DNA of 9,142 nt from an uncultured Eubacteriaceae bacterium (GCA_937905915.1 CALCVR010000353.1:1-9142); one strand, 5' to 3'; shown: positions 1 through 6,119, counted from the stretch's first letter. Numbers and translations: made by a program. The notes: generated by a model from the sequence alone, not told the origin.

Positions 1-65
1 TGGCCAGCTTCCTAATTACGCGGGTGTTTAACTGGGCGGAACGCAAGATGGCCTATTACCATTAA
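1..65 (+). CDS. C-terminal end of an amino-acid ABC transporter permease (partial)
   Basis: Only the last 20 codons and the TAA stop (63-65) are inside the window; the reading frame begins at base 3. The visible tail reads [20 protein letters not shown]. An amphipathic end with a short 'ERKMAYYH'-type terminus is typical of HisM/GlnP-family inner-membrane permeases of polar amino-acid transporters. The identification rests mainly on context: the next gene, 13 bases downstream and on the same strand, is a polar amino-acid ABC ATPase, and permease then ATPase is the usual order. The substrate-binding protein would be expected further upstream, outside the window. Substrate cannot be assigned. 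Confidence 0.7.
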   Translation, partial: ASFLITRVFNWAERKMAYYH

Positions 66-78
66 GGAGGGCGGACAA

Positions 79-861
79 ATGGCTGTTTTAACGGTAAAAA
101 ATGCAAAAAAATCCTTTGGTGACAACCGTGTTCTCAATGATATCTCCTTTGACGTGGAAAAAGGAGAGGTTATCGCCATCATCGGCCCCTCCGGATCGGG
201 CAAATCCACGTTGCTGCGATGCTGCACTACTCTGGAACATCTGGACGGAGGACTTATCCAGTATTCCGGAGATGTGCTGTGTCAGGACGGCCAGTATGGT
301 GACAAACAACAGATGCAAAATATCCGGAAGAAATTCGGCTTAGTATTCCAAAACTTTAATTTATTTCCTCACTTTTCTGTACTGCGCAACGTTACCGAAG
401 CTCCTATTCGAGTGGCTGGAGTAGACCGGCCAAATGCCGAAGCCCATCCCAGAGAACTGCTTAAAAAAATGGGGCTTTCGGAAAAAGAAAACGCTTATCC
501 CTGTGAGCTGTCGGGAGGTCAGCAACAGCGCGTGGCCATTGCCAGGGCTATGGCCTTGGATCCTGATATTTTGTTTTTTGACGAACCTACCTCGGCGCTG
601 GATCCGGAACTGACAGGGGAAATCCTCAAGGTCATGCGTGAGCTGGCTGAGGAACATATGACCATGGTAGTGGTTACCCATGAGATGGGTTTTGCCAGAG
701 ATGTCGCCGACCGGGTTATCTTTATGGATAAGGGCTATATTGTAGAGCAGGGCGACCCCAAGAAGGTCATCGATCATCCGGAGAATGAGCGAACCCGTCT
801 GTTTTTGCAACGGTTTGCGCAAGACGGCGCTTCTTCTAAAGAAGAAGGAGAACTAATGTAA
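79..861 (+). CDS. Polar amino-acid ABC transporter, ATP-binding protein (GlnQ/HisP family)
   Basis: This 260-residue cytoplasmic ATPase would power import of a polar amino acid through the permease encoded just upstream. All nucleotide-binding motifs are visible: Walker [10 protein letters not shown] (36-44), Q-loop Gln91 in FQNFNLFPH, signature LSGGQ (144-148), Walker B ILFFDE with catalytic Glu169, D-loop SALD (172-175) and switch His201 in VVTHEMGFA. The FNLFPH and THEMGFA stretches are characteristic of the glutamine/arginine/cystine importer ATPases. Most members are 240-255 residues; this one has a short charged extension rich in Glu and Lys at the end. The start is supported by an AAGGAGGG Shine-Dalgarno at 64-71 that overlaps the permease stop, so the two genes are probably co-transcribed. 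Substrate (glutamine, arginine, cystine or other) cannot be read from the ATPase. Confidence 0.95.
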   Translation: MAVLTVKNAKKSFGDNRVLNDISFDVEKGEVIAIIGPSGSGKSTLLRCCTTLEHLDGGLIQYSGDVLCQDGQYGDKQQMQNIRKKFGLVFQNFNLFPHFSVLRNVTEAPIRVAGVDRPNAEAHPRELLKKMGLSEKENAYPCELSGGQQQRVAIARAMALDPDILFFDEPTSALDPELTGEILKVMRELAEEHMTMVVVTHEMGFARDVADRVIFMDKGYIVEQGDPKKVIDHPENERTRLFLQRFAQDGASSKEEGELM

Positions 862-887
862 AAATACGTCAGATAATAGAAACAAGA

Positions 888-931
888 AAAGCCTGCGGCC
901 ATATTTTTGGCCGCAGGCTTTCATCTTGCTG
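888..931 (+). terminator. Hairpin terminator after the ABC transporter genes, possibly bidirectional
   Basis: A perfect 13-base-pair GC-rich stem (arms 888-900 and 909-921, sharing GCCTGCGGCC and its complement) encloses an 8-base AT loop. On the plus strand it is followed by a modest T-rich tail (TTTCATCTT), which suits termination of the ATPase transcript. On the minus strand the tail reads TTTTCTTGTTT, so it could also act as a second stop for the operon coming from the right. Seen directly in the sequence; function inferred. Confidence 0.8.
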
Positions 932-936
932 TGTTG

Positions 937-969
937 CAAAAATATGGGCGACGGCGTATTTCGTCACCC
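937..969 (-). terminator. Probable rho-independent terminator of the ilvE-rlu-plc operon
   Basis: Read on the minus strand, GGGTGACG (969-962) pairs with CGTCGCCC (953-946) across an 8-base loop, with one G-U wobble, and is followed at once by ATATTTTTG. A GC-rich 8-bp stem plus T-tract is the normal intrinsic terminator form. It lies about 50 bases past the stop codon of the phospholipase-like gene. On the plus strand the wobble pair becomes an A-C mismatch and no T-tract follows, so it is oriented for the minus-strand operon. Confidence 0.7.
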
Positions 970-973
970 GCGC

Positions 974-997
974 CTGTTTAAGAATGGTTTTAAACAG
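974..997. repeat. Small inverted repeat between convergent genes
   Basis: CTGTTTAA (974-981) and TTAAACAG (990-997) form a perfect 8-bp stem with an 8-base loop. It sits between the phospholipase-like gene's stop codon and the terminator at 937-969, in the 3' untranslated region of the minus-strand operon. It has no T-tract of its own. It might stabilise the 3' end of the mRNA, but nothing in the sequence proves a role. Confidence 0.45.
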
Positions 998-1021
998 CAA
1001 TCCTACCTGGATCCGGATTTT

Positions 1022-1978
1022 TTATGGTTCTAAGCCATCCTTTTGTTTTAGATGCTCTGGGGAAACAATGTTTTGATTTGGCAATCCGTCCGAAAAGGAA
1101 AGGCAATGGGTGAGATCGCAATAAGAGCTCCCAACCGGACGATTGCAAAAAGCATCCATCATGGAGATGGACTCCTCGACCGAACGGTCGAAGAGGTCGA
1201 AGAAACTTTCCTCCCGCTCTTCCTCCTGGCCGGGAGCCTGCCAGACGCTGTGCTCTACATTGGCGTAATCGTAATCGTCTGGTTCCATAAGGGGACGGAT
1301 GTGGGAGGACACCAGCGGTCCCTTGCGCAAAAATCGTTCCAACATCTGAAAGGCTGGACGTTTAAAACTGCTTCCATCGTGAAGGATCCCCATGCAGGTC
1401 CGGGCGTCGTGGACAGCTTGGGCCAAAACCTGAGAAGATTCCTCCACTTGATAAAGCTCACGCAGCAGAAATGCGTATAGTTCTCCCACTTGCTTCCACA
1501 ATTCCGAAGACTTGGGGATAACCTGTTTCAAAGGGAAATCCATAGGTGCAATACCCTTTTCCCGCCTTAGCAATATGACGTCCAACAAGCTTTCTAAGTA
1601 GGAATGAAGGAGCGGCTTGGCCACGGCTTTGGGCTGATTCGACCACCATTCCACACCGGAAAGGATAAAGGGATGGGCGGTTCGGTCCAAAGAATAATGG
1701 CAGAGAAATCCCAGGCAATAGGACAAAAGAGGATCTCTCTGCTCAGGATGATCCTCTATATATCGGCGCATTTTTTGGAGCGTGATACACACATGAGTAC
1801 GATGCAGAGCCGTTCCATAGCGGAAAAGAGGGGTGCCTTTGCGCATGGGAAGACGGTGAAAAAACAGGAAGTCAGGGCCTTGGGATCCTAACAGAAAAGC
1901 ATCTTTTGAAAGGGACATCCCCTTCCATTGTTCCAAGACAACTTGAGCCATGAGGTTGTGAGAAATAGCGGCCGGCAT
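1022..1978 (-). CDS. Zinc-dependent phospholipase C-like protein
   Basis: This 318-residue protein matches the bacterial zinc-dependent phospholipase C fold (PF00882-type), as judged from the spacing of metal ligands: His7 in ISHNLMA, Asp36 in GSQGPDF, His62, the HYSLDRTAH box (His94, Asp98, His102) and His125/Glu129 in HSYLE. Secreted toxins of this fold, such as the Bacillus cereus and Clostridium enzymes, carry a signal peptide. Here there is none and the N-terminus begins directly with the first histidine region, so the protein is probably cytosolic and its substrate is unknown. The C-terminal third (about 200-318) is acidic and unrecognised. The start is the internal ATG at 1978, not the ATG at 2017, because AAAGGAGTGA lies 7 bases upstream. 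It is the last gene of the operon, 4 bases after the pseudouridine synthase stop. Family call fairly sure; activity inferred. Confidence 0.82.
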   Translation of the reverse strand: MPAAISHNLMAQVVLEQWKGMSLSKDAFLLGSQGPDFLFFHRLPMRKGTPLFRYGTALHRTHVCITLQKMRRYIEDHPEQRDPLLSYCLGFLCHYSLDRTAHPFILSGVEWWSNQPKAVAKPLLHSYLESLLDVILLRREKGIAPMDFPLKQVIPKSSELWKQVGELYAFLLRELYQVEESSQVLAQAVHDARTCMGILHDGSSFKRPAFQMLERFLRKGPLVSSHIRPLMEPDDYDYANVEHSVWQAPGQEEEREESFFDLFDRSVEESISMMDAFCNRPVGSSYCDLTHCLSFSDGLPNQNIVSPEHLKQKDGLEP

Positions 1979-1982
1979 AGGT

Positions 1983-1992
1983 TCACTCCTTT
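1983..1992 (-). promoter_or_regulatory. Shine-Dalgarno of the phospholipase-like gene, overlapping the upstream stop codon
   Basis: Read on the minus strand, AAAGGAGTGA contains both the ribosome binding site (AGGAG, 1990-1986) and the TGA stop (1985-1983) of the pseudouridine synthase gene. The ATG at 1978 follows 7 bases after AGGAG. This decides the start codon and suggests that the two genes are translationally coupled. Confidence 0.85.
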
Positions 1993-2942
1993 TGACAAAG
2001 GTTTCTACAAAAATCACGCCATACCTTTTCTGGACTGCTCGCGCCCATTTGTTCCAGAAGATGACGCATATCGTCGGGCAGGGGCGCAGTCAAACCAATA
2101 TGTTGCCCTGTAACCGGATGGGCGAGCCTCACGGCCCCGCAGTGAAGGGCATGGCGGCCGATGCCGTTTCGATCGTGAGGGCCATACATAGTATCCCCCG
2201 CCAGCGGATGGCCTATGTGAGCCATATGGGCGCGGATTTGATGGGTACGTCCGGTTTCAATGCGCACGCCCAGCAAAGTCTTATGTCCGCCTACAAATAG
2301 ACTTTGCCAATGGGTTACGGCACGTTGCCCACCTTCTCCCACCTCCCGCTGAATGGAGTGTCCTTCCTTGACGCGAAGGGGGAGATCGATGGTTTGCTGC
2401 CCTTTCAATTCACCAAGGCAGATGGCAAGATACCACTTTTCGACATGCCCATTGAGAAGATGAGCGGCATGGGAATGTTTGGCCAGCACCATGATGCCGG
2501 AGGTATCCCGGTCCAGCCGTCCTACGGGACGGAACGCCCCATCTTCGCCGTGCTGCCTGCGATAGGCCGCCGCGGCGCCCAGCAGAGTATTGTCCTCCCG
2601 TCCAGCCGAAGGATGCACCGCCATACCGGCGGGTTTGTCCACAATAAGAAGATGCGCGTCCTCAAAAAGGACGCGCAAATCTCCATTGCCCATAGGCTGG
2701 GCTATTTTTGTGTCAGGAGGGAGGCGAAGCTCTACCACCTGCCCGGCGCGGACAGGATCGATGGTCCGAATGAGCCGGCCGGCCATGGTCATGCCCATAG
2801 GGACGTGTTTGAGCCGCACCACGAGACGATAGGAGACACCACACCATCCCCGCAAAAAGGTTTTAAGACGCATGCCGTCGCATTCAGGCGGGACAGGGAA
2901 TCGAAGCACTGTCCGCGAGGATTCACAAGCATAATCCGGCAT
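1983..2942 (-). CDS. RluA-family RNA pseudouridine synthase
   Basis: This 319-residue enzyme converts specific uridines in RNA (23S rRNA or tRNA) to pseudouridine in the cytoplasm. An S4-like RNA-binding segment occupies roughly residues 20-75 (RLKTFLRGW onward). The catalytic domain follows, with DKPAGMAVHPS (102-112), the hallmark GRLDRDTSG (141-149) with catalytic Asp144, and GRTHQIRAHM (231-240). This order is that of RluD and its Bacillus paralogues; which RNA site it modifies cannot be told from sequence alone, so no symbol is given. The start is the ATG at 2942, since AGGAG (2954-2950) sits 7 bases upstream; the frame is open further but without a suitable ribosome site. It begins 31 bases after ilvE and ends in a TGA inside the next gene's ribosome site, so it is the middle gene of an operon. 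The gene is visibly richer in G and C than its neighbours. Confidence 0.93.
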   Translation of the reverse strand: MPDYACESSRTVLRFPVPPECDGMRLKTFLRGWCGVSYRLVVRLKHVPMGMTMAGRLIRTIDPVRAGQVVELRLPPDTKIAQPMGNGDLRVLFEDAHLLIVDKPAGMAVHPSAGREDNTLLGAAAAYRRQHGEDGAFRPVGRLDRDTSGIMVLAKHSHAAHLLNGHVEKWYLAICLGELKGQQTIDLPLRVKEGHSIQREVGEGGQRAVTHWQSLFVGGHKTLLGVRIETGRTHQIRAHMAHIGHPLAGDTMYGPHDRNGIGRHALHCGAVRLAHPVTGQHIGLTAPLPDDMRHLLEQMGASSPEKVWRDFCRNLCQKE

Positions 2943-2949
2943 GAAGGTT

Positions 2950-2955
2950 CTCCTT
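2950..2955 (-). promoter_or_regulatory. Shine-Dalgarno of the pseudouridine synthase gene
   Basis: On the minus strand AAGGAG is followed after 7 bases by the ATG at 2942. It favours this start over the in-frame ATG at 2990, which lies inside the end of ilvE. Confidence 0.8.
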
Positions 2956-2973
2956 TTTATCGGCAAGATGATT

Positions 2974-4050
2974 TTATTTGCACACTTCAACCGACCAGCC
3001 GAAGGGATCCTTGGCGCGGCCCCATTGGATAGCGGTCAATTCGTCGTACAGACGCTGGGAAACCGGTCCGATTTTTCCACCGCCGATTTCCATCTTTTTA
3101 GTATCGCCCCAATCCAGGAAACCGATGGGAGAGATAACAGCGGCAGTACCAGTACCGAAAGCCTCCTCCAGTTTTCCGGCGTCATAAGCTTCGGCCAATT
3201 CGTCAATGGAGATACGGCGTTCTGTGACCTTCATGCCCCAGCTGCGCATCAGCTCGATGGCAGATTTACGGGTGATACCACCTAAAATAGAGCCGTCCAA
3301 AGAGGGGGTGATGATCTCGCCGTCGATTTTAAAGAAGACATTCATCGTACCCACTTCTTCAATGTAACGGCGTTCCACACCGTCCAGCCACAGGACTTGA
3401 GTATAGTGCTTTTCCTCGGCCTCGGATTGGGCCTTAAGGGAAGCGGAGTAATTGCCGGCAGTCTTGGTGAAACCGGTGCCGCCGCGGACAGAGCGGACGT
3501 ATTTGGTCTCCACATAGATGCTTACCGGATTGATCCCTTCAGGATAGTAAGCGCCTACCGGGGAAGCGATGACAATGAAATAGTAATGCTTACCGGCATG
3601 CACGCCCAGATGAGGATCCACGGCGATGATAAAGGGACGCAGATACAGGGATGTGTCCTTGGAATGAGGAACCCAGTCCTTCTCCACGCGGAGGAATTCC
3701 TTTAAGTATTCCACCATTTTATCTTCGTCCACAGGGGGGATGCAAAGACGGTCATTGGACAGGTTGAGACGGGCAAAGTTCTGATCCGGACGGAACAGAA
3801 GAATACGGCCATCCTCAGCGCGGTAGGCCTTCATACCCTCAAAGACCTCCTGACCATAGTGCAGGCACATGGCGGCCGGATCCAGAGCTAGAGGACCATA
3901 GGGGACGATACGGGCATTGTGCCACCCCTGGCCTTCGTCGTAATCCATCATCAGCATGTGATCGGTAAAGAGATCGCCAAACTTCAATTTGGATTCATCG
4001 GTAGGTTTTGCCTTGGGATGATCGGTCAATTGAATGGTTAAATCGGACAT
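2974..4050 (-). CDS. ilvE: Branched-chain amino-acid aminotransferase
   Basis: This 358-residue, pyridoxal-phosphate-dependent (fold type IV) enzyme transfers the amino group between glutamate and the 2-oxo acids of leucine, isoleucine and valine. It performs the last step of their synthesis or the first step of breakdown. Length and motifs match the long Bacillus YbgE/YwaA and eukaryotic BCAT type: LHYGQEVFEGMKAYR (63-77), YLRPF (136-140), GGTGFTKTAGNY with the cofactor lysine Lys196, LWLDGVE (220-226) and YIEEVGTMNVFF (229-240). The start is the ATG at 4050, preceded by AAGGAG 5 bases upstream; the ATG at 4071 lacks such a site. It heads a likely operon with the pseudouridine synthase and phospholipase-like genes and has its own strong promoter. 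The short leader holds no T-box or attenuator. No other ilv or leu genes are nearby. Confidence 0.97.
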   Translation of the reverse strand: MSDLTIQLTDHPKAKPTDESKLKFGDLFTDHMLMMDYDEGQGWHNARIVPYGPLALDPAAMCLHYGQEVFEGMKAYRAEDGRILLFRPDQNFARLNLSNDRLCIPPVDEDKMVEYLKEFLRVEKDWVPHSKDTSLYLRPFIIAVDPHLGVHAGKHYYFIVIASPVGAYYPEGINPVSIYVETKYVRSVRGGTGFTKTAGNYSASLKAQSEAEEKHYTQVLWLDGVERRYIEEVGTMNVFFKIDGEIITPSLDGSILGGITRKSAIELMRSWGMKVTERRISIDELAEAYDAGKLEEAFGTGTAAVISPIGFLDWGDTKKMEIGGGKIGPVSQRLYDELTAIQWGRAKDPFGWSVEVCK

Positions 4051-4055
4051 AGAAA

Positions 4056-4061
4056 CTCCTT
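4056..4061 (-). promoter_or_regulatory. Shine-Dalgarno of ilvE
   Basis: AAGGAG on the minus strand lies 5 bases before the ATG at 4050 and fixes that codon as the start. Confidence 0.85.
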
Positions 4062-4095
4062 CTTTCACCAAATATACAAAAAATTCAACACTGAA

Positions 4096-4124
4096 ATTAT
4101 ACCAGTCATCCCACAGAAATTCAA
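4096..4124 (-). promoter_or_regulatory. Sigma-A type promoter of ilvE
   Basis: Read on the minus strand: -35 TTGAAT (4124-4119), a 17-base spacer, and -10 TATAAT (4101-4096), with an extended -10 TG one base before the -10. Transcription would start near 4089, giving a leader of about 40 bases. This is close to consensus and explains expression of the whole minus-strand operon. Confidence 0.85.
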
Positions 4125-4288
4125 GACGATGTTGTGAGTTAAAGCGATAAAATTTAGAGTTTTTGGAATTACCGGTAGAAAAACAAGCATCTATGCTTAC
4201 CAGGGTACGGATAAAATAAGAGGAAAAAGGGTTTTATTGTAAGATGTAGCGAAAGAAAGGAATGATTATTGTGGATAAGATAGATGTT
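4125..4288. other. AT-rich intergenic stretch between divergent promoters, no gene seen
   Basis: The intergenic region between ilvE and the ROK regulator spans 4051-4452. After removing the two promoters and the ROK leader, this part has no open frame of useful size, no convincing riboswitch and no terminator. It holds short palindromes: TACCGGTA near 4170-4180 and AAGCAT-CT-ATGCTT near 4185-4200. These could be protein-binding sites for either promoter, but they are too short to rank above chance. A 12-codon frame at 4262-4300 is not supported as a gene. Confidence 0.5.
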
Positions 4289-4305
4289 GTCAATAATTAA
4301 TTGAC
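4289..4305. promoter_or_regulatory. Candidate operator: near-palindrome overlapping the ROK promoter -35
   Basis: GTCAATAATTAATTGAC is a 17-base imperfect palindrome with seven of eight symmetric positions paired. Its right end runs into the -35 hexamer of the promoter in front of the regulator. A site here would block RNA polymerase, so self-repression by the regulator is a reasonable guess, but the sequence does not resemble a known ROK operator that I can name. Confidence 0.4.
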
Positions 4306-4329
4306 TGTTGTAAATCGGCGTTGTATAAT
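4301..4329 (+). promoter_or_regulatory. Sigma-A type promoter of the ROK regulator gene
   Basis: -35 TTGACT (4301-4306), a 17-base spacer and a perfect -10 TATAAT (4324-4329). Transcription would start near 4336 and leave an untranslated leader of about 117 bases before the ATG at 4453, long for a simple regulator gene. Confidence 0.85.
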
Positions 4330-4452
4330 AACAAATAGGGAATATTCTGCCCTCGTTTCAACAAATTGCTCGGTAAAAACAAAAAGTTTTTATTCTGCCA
4401 ATATAATTGGGGTTAGACTTTGTTAATCAGGAAGAAAAAGAGAGGATTGTAA

Positions 4453-5682
4453 ATGGTACATGTGAATGTGGGCAGCATCAACAGCGAGACCATGAAGGCC
4501 CTTAATCTCAAGATTGTATTTGACTATATTCGGCGGCATGAGCCAACCTCTCGTAGGGACATTGCCGAATATGGCGGATTGACGGTGGCATCTGTCTCTA
4601 AAATCACAGGGAAATTGATCGAAAAAGGATTGGTGGTGGAGACTGGAGAAGGCCAGTCGGTAGGCGGACGTAAACCTGCAATGTTGGGAATCAACGCCAA
4701 TTGCCGTTATGCTGTGGGGATTGACTTGACGGCTGAATACATTAAGTTGGTCATCACCAATTTTAAAGCGCAAGTGATCTATGAATTACACAGCGATACG
4801 CAGCTGGAACGGGGCAAGGAGTATGTGCTCCATCGGCTGTGCAGCTTGATTTTGCAATCCATTGAAGAGTCGGGGATCGACAGGGAAAAGCTCATCGGTA
4901 TCGGCTTGGTATCGGCAGGACCTTGCGATCATGAAAAAGGAAGCATGCAAAGCCCTCCCAATTTTCCGGGATGGGACAACGTTAAGATTCGGGATTATAT
5001 TCAAGAAAACACCGGATTCCCCACCTTCTTTGATAAGGACGCAGTAGCGGCCGTCATGGCGGAATACTGGTTTGGCGTAGCTTCGGAGTGCAGCAGCGTG
5101 TTTGCTTGTTTGGTAAACCAGTCGGGAGTTGGAGGAGGTCTCATTGCCAATGGCCAGATCTTCCGGGGGTATAATGACGGCGCTTGTGAAATTGGGCATA
5201 CCATTATCGACGTCCATGGAGCCAAATGTGCTTGCGGCAATTATGGATGTTTGGAGACATTGGTCAACGGTTCTTTGATTGTGAAAGAAGTGACGGACAA
5301 ATTAAAATTGGGAAATCGTTCGGTCCTTTCCCAAATGGACAATTATGATAAAATTACGCTGGCCTCTATTCTTCAGGCGGTCAAGAATGGAGATCCTCTA
5401 TGTCGATCGGTTATTGATAAAACAGCCGATTATATCAGTGCCGGTATCCAAAATGTTGCTACCATTTATTCACCGGAGATCATTGTGCTGTCCGGCAATA
5501 TGTTGTGGAATTGCGATTATTTGATCCAAACAGTCATTTCCAAAGTACAAAAGCGGAAAGGCAACAAATTTATCAAGAGCATGACGGTAGTAGGCGGCAC
5601 TTTTGGAGAAAACCAATGCGCCTTAGGAGGTGTCGCATTGGTGCTGGAGAACTTCTACAAAGAGATTTCCATTGAAGAATAA
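4453..5682 (+). CDS. ROK-family transcriptional regulator (NagC/XylR type)
   Basis: This 409-residue protein has an N-terminal winged helix-turn-helix (about 17-62, with PTSRRDIAEYGG followed by a TVASVSKITGKLIEKG recognition-helix region) joined to a sugar-kinase-like ROK domain (about 85-405). That layout is that of XylR and NagC repressors, which release DNA when they bind a sugar or sugar phosphate. The ROK zinc site is intact: His249, Cys259, Cys261 and Cys266 in GHTIIDVHGAKCACGNYGC. The kinase parts look degraded: the phosphate-binding loop, normally DxGGT, is DLTAEY (91-96), and the usual END-N-AA motif is DKDAVAA (194-200), keeping the Asp but losing both Asn. I infer a sensor rather than an active kinase. 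The start follows AGAGG at 4441-4445. It is monocistronic, with no sugar transporter or enzyme beside it, so the ligand and targets are unknown. Confidence 0.92.
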   Translation: MVHVNVGSINSETMKALNLKIVFDYIRRHEPTSRRDIAEYGGLTVASVSKITGKLIEKGLVVETGEGQSVGGRKPAMLGINANCRYAVGIDLTAEYIKLVITNFKAQVIYELHSDTQLERGKEYVLHRLCSLILQSIEESGIDREKLIGIGLVSAGPCDHEKGSMQSPPNFPGWDNVKIRDYIQENTGFPTFFDKDAVAAVMAEYWFGVASECSSVFACLVNQSGVGGGLIANGQIFRGYNDGACEIGHTIIDVHGAKCACGNYGCLETLVNGSLIVKEVTDKLKLGNRSVLSQMDNYDKITLASILQAVKNGDPLCRSVIDKTADYISAGIQNVATIYSPEIIVLSGNMLWNCDYLIQTVISKVQKRKGNKFIKSMTVVGGTFGENQCALGGVALVLENFYKEISIEE

Positions 5683-5714
5683 CCTGTACCTATAACAATT
5701 ATTTTGATATCCTT

Positions 5715-5764
5715 CTACAAAGGGAAAGGGTCCATCCAACCGGATGGACCCTTTCCCTTTGTAG
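5715..5764. terminator. Bidirectional hairpin between the ROK and SdpI-like genes
   Basis: Two perfect 23-base arms (5715-5737 and 5742-5764) enclose a 4-base AACC loop. The hairpin lies 32 bases after the ROK stop and begins one base from the stop codon of the convergent SdpI-like gene. There is no T-run beyond the stem; instead the outer part of each arm is built of AAAGGGAAAGGG facing CCCTTTCCCTTT, so the pyrimidine-rich descending arm may serve as the weak-pairing tail. It is the only terminator candidate for either gene. Confidence 0.8.
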
Positions 5765-5765
5765 G

Positions 5766-6119
5766 TTATGATTGGTTCAAATATTGTTTTAAAGCCCGTT
5801 CGGTCAAAGGGCATACTAGAAGCAAGACGACAGCATGGAGGAAAAGAAAGAGGAAGATGACCCAGACTTGACGCTCGGGAATAGGAAGAAAAGACAAGGG
5901 AATGAAGACAAGCCCATCAGCGATTCCCAATCTTACCCACATTTTTCCCGCATAACACTGTGCGAAATCCCATGCTTTTTGACTTTCCATGGAGCGCTTT
6001 GTGCGATACCCGATCAGGGCGTTGATGTCCTTAGGAGGGCATTTCCAAAGGAACAATCCACATCCCACCATAGAAATCACAAAGATAAAAGTGAAAAGCA
6101 ATAGAATCCAGGTTAACAT
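5766..6119 (-). CDS. SdpI/YhfL-family small membrane protein
   Basis: This 117-residue protein has three predicted membrane segments (about 3-25, 64-80 and 84-104). Between the first and second lies the family hallmark IGYRTKRSMESQKAWDFAQ (36-54), followed by AGK, and a closing PLTERALK (104-111). This matches the SdpI/YhfL domain (PF13630-type). In Bacillus subtilis SdpI protects cells from the SdpC cannibalism toxin and signals to the SdpR repressor. B. subtilis SdpI is longer, and short three-helix versions like this one are common in Firmicutes with no assigned role. No sdpC, sdpAB or sdpR-like gene is beside it here, so immunity is only a possibility. The ATG at 6119 is preceded by AAGGA with 7 bases spacing. 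It has its own promoter and shares its 3' hairpin with the ROK gene. Confidence 0.85.
   Translation of the reverse strand: MLTWILLLFTFIFVISMVGCGLFLWKCPPKDINALIGYRTKRSMESQKAWDFAQCYAGKMWVRLGIADGLVFIPLSFLPIPERQVWVIFLFLFLHAVVLLLVCPLTERALKQYLNQS

Noticed and set aside
361..822. Open frame of 153 codons on the minus strand
   Set aside because: It is antisense to the ABC ATPase, with no motif and no promoter or ribosome site.
1052..1480. Open frame of 142 codons on the plus strand
   Set aside because: It is antisense to the phospholipase-like gene, whose metal-ligand pattern is convincing; the shadow protein resembles nothing.
2304..3032. Open frame of 242 codons on the plus strand, and a 102-codon frame at 1992-2300
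   Set aside because: Both lie antisense to the pseudouridine synthase gene, whose motifs are unmistakable. The translations show no recognisable domain and there is no ribosome site; GC-rich genes often give such shadow frames.
4051..4090. T-box or attenuator before ilvE
   Set aside because: The leader is only about 40 bases, too short for a T-box, and contains no terminator or antiterminator stems.
4086..4130. Possible CodY box at the ilvE promoter
   Set aside because: The best match to the AATTTTCWGAAAATT consensus agrees at only about half the positions, which AT-rich DNA gives by chance.
4262..4300. Twelve-codon frame MIIVDKIDVVNN as a leader peptide or small protein
   Set aside because: The AAGGA lies directly against the ATG, it precedes rather than follows the mapped-looking promoter, and there is no attenuator structure after it.
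4402..4407. Second TATAAT in the ROK leader
   Set aside because: No -35 hexamer lies at a workable distance and there is no extended -10 TG; the upstream promoter at 4301-4329 is far better.
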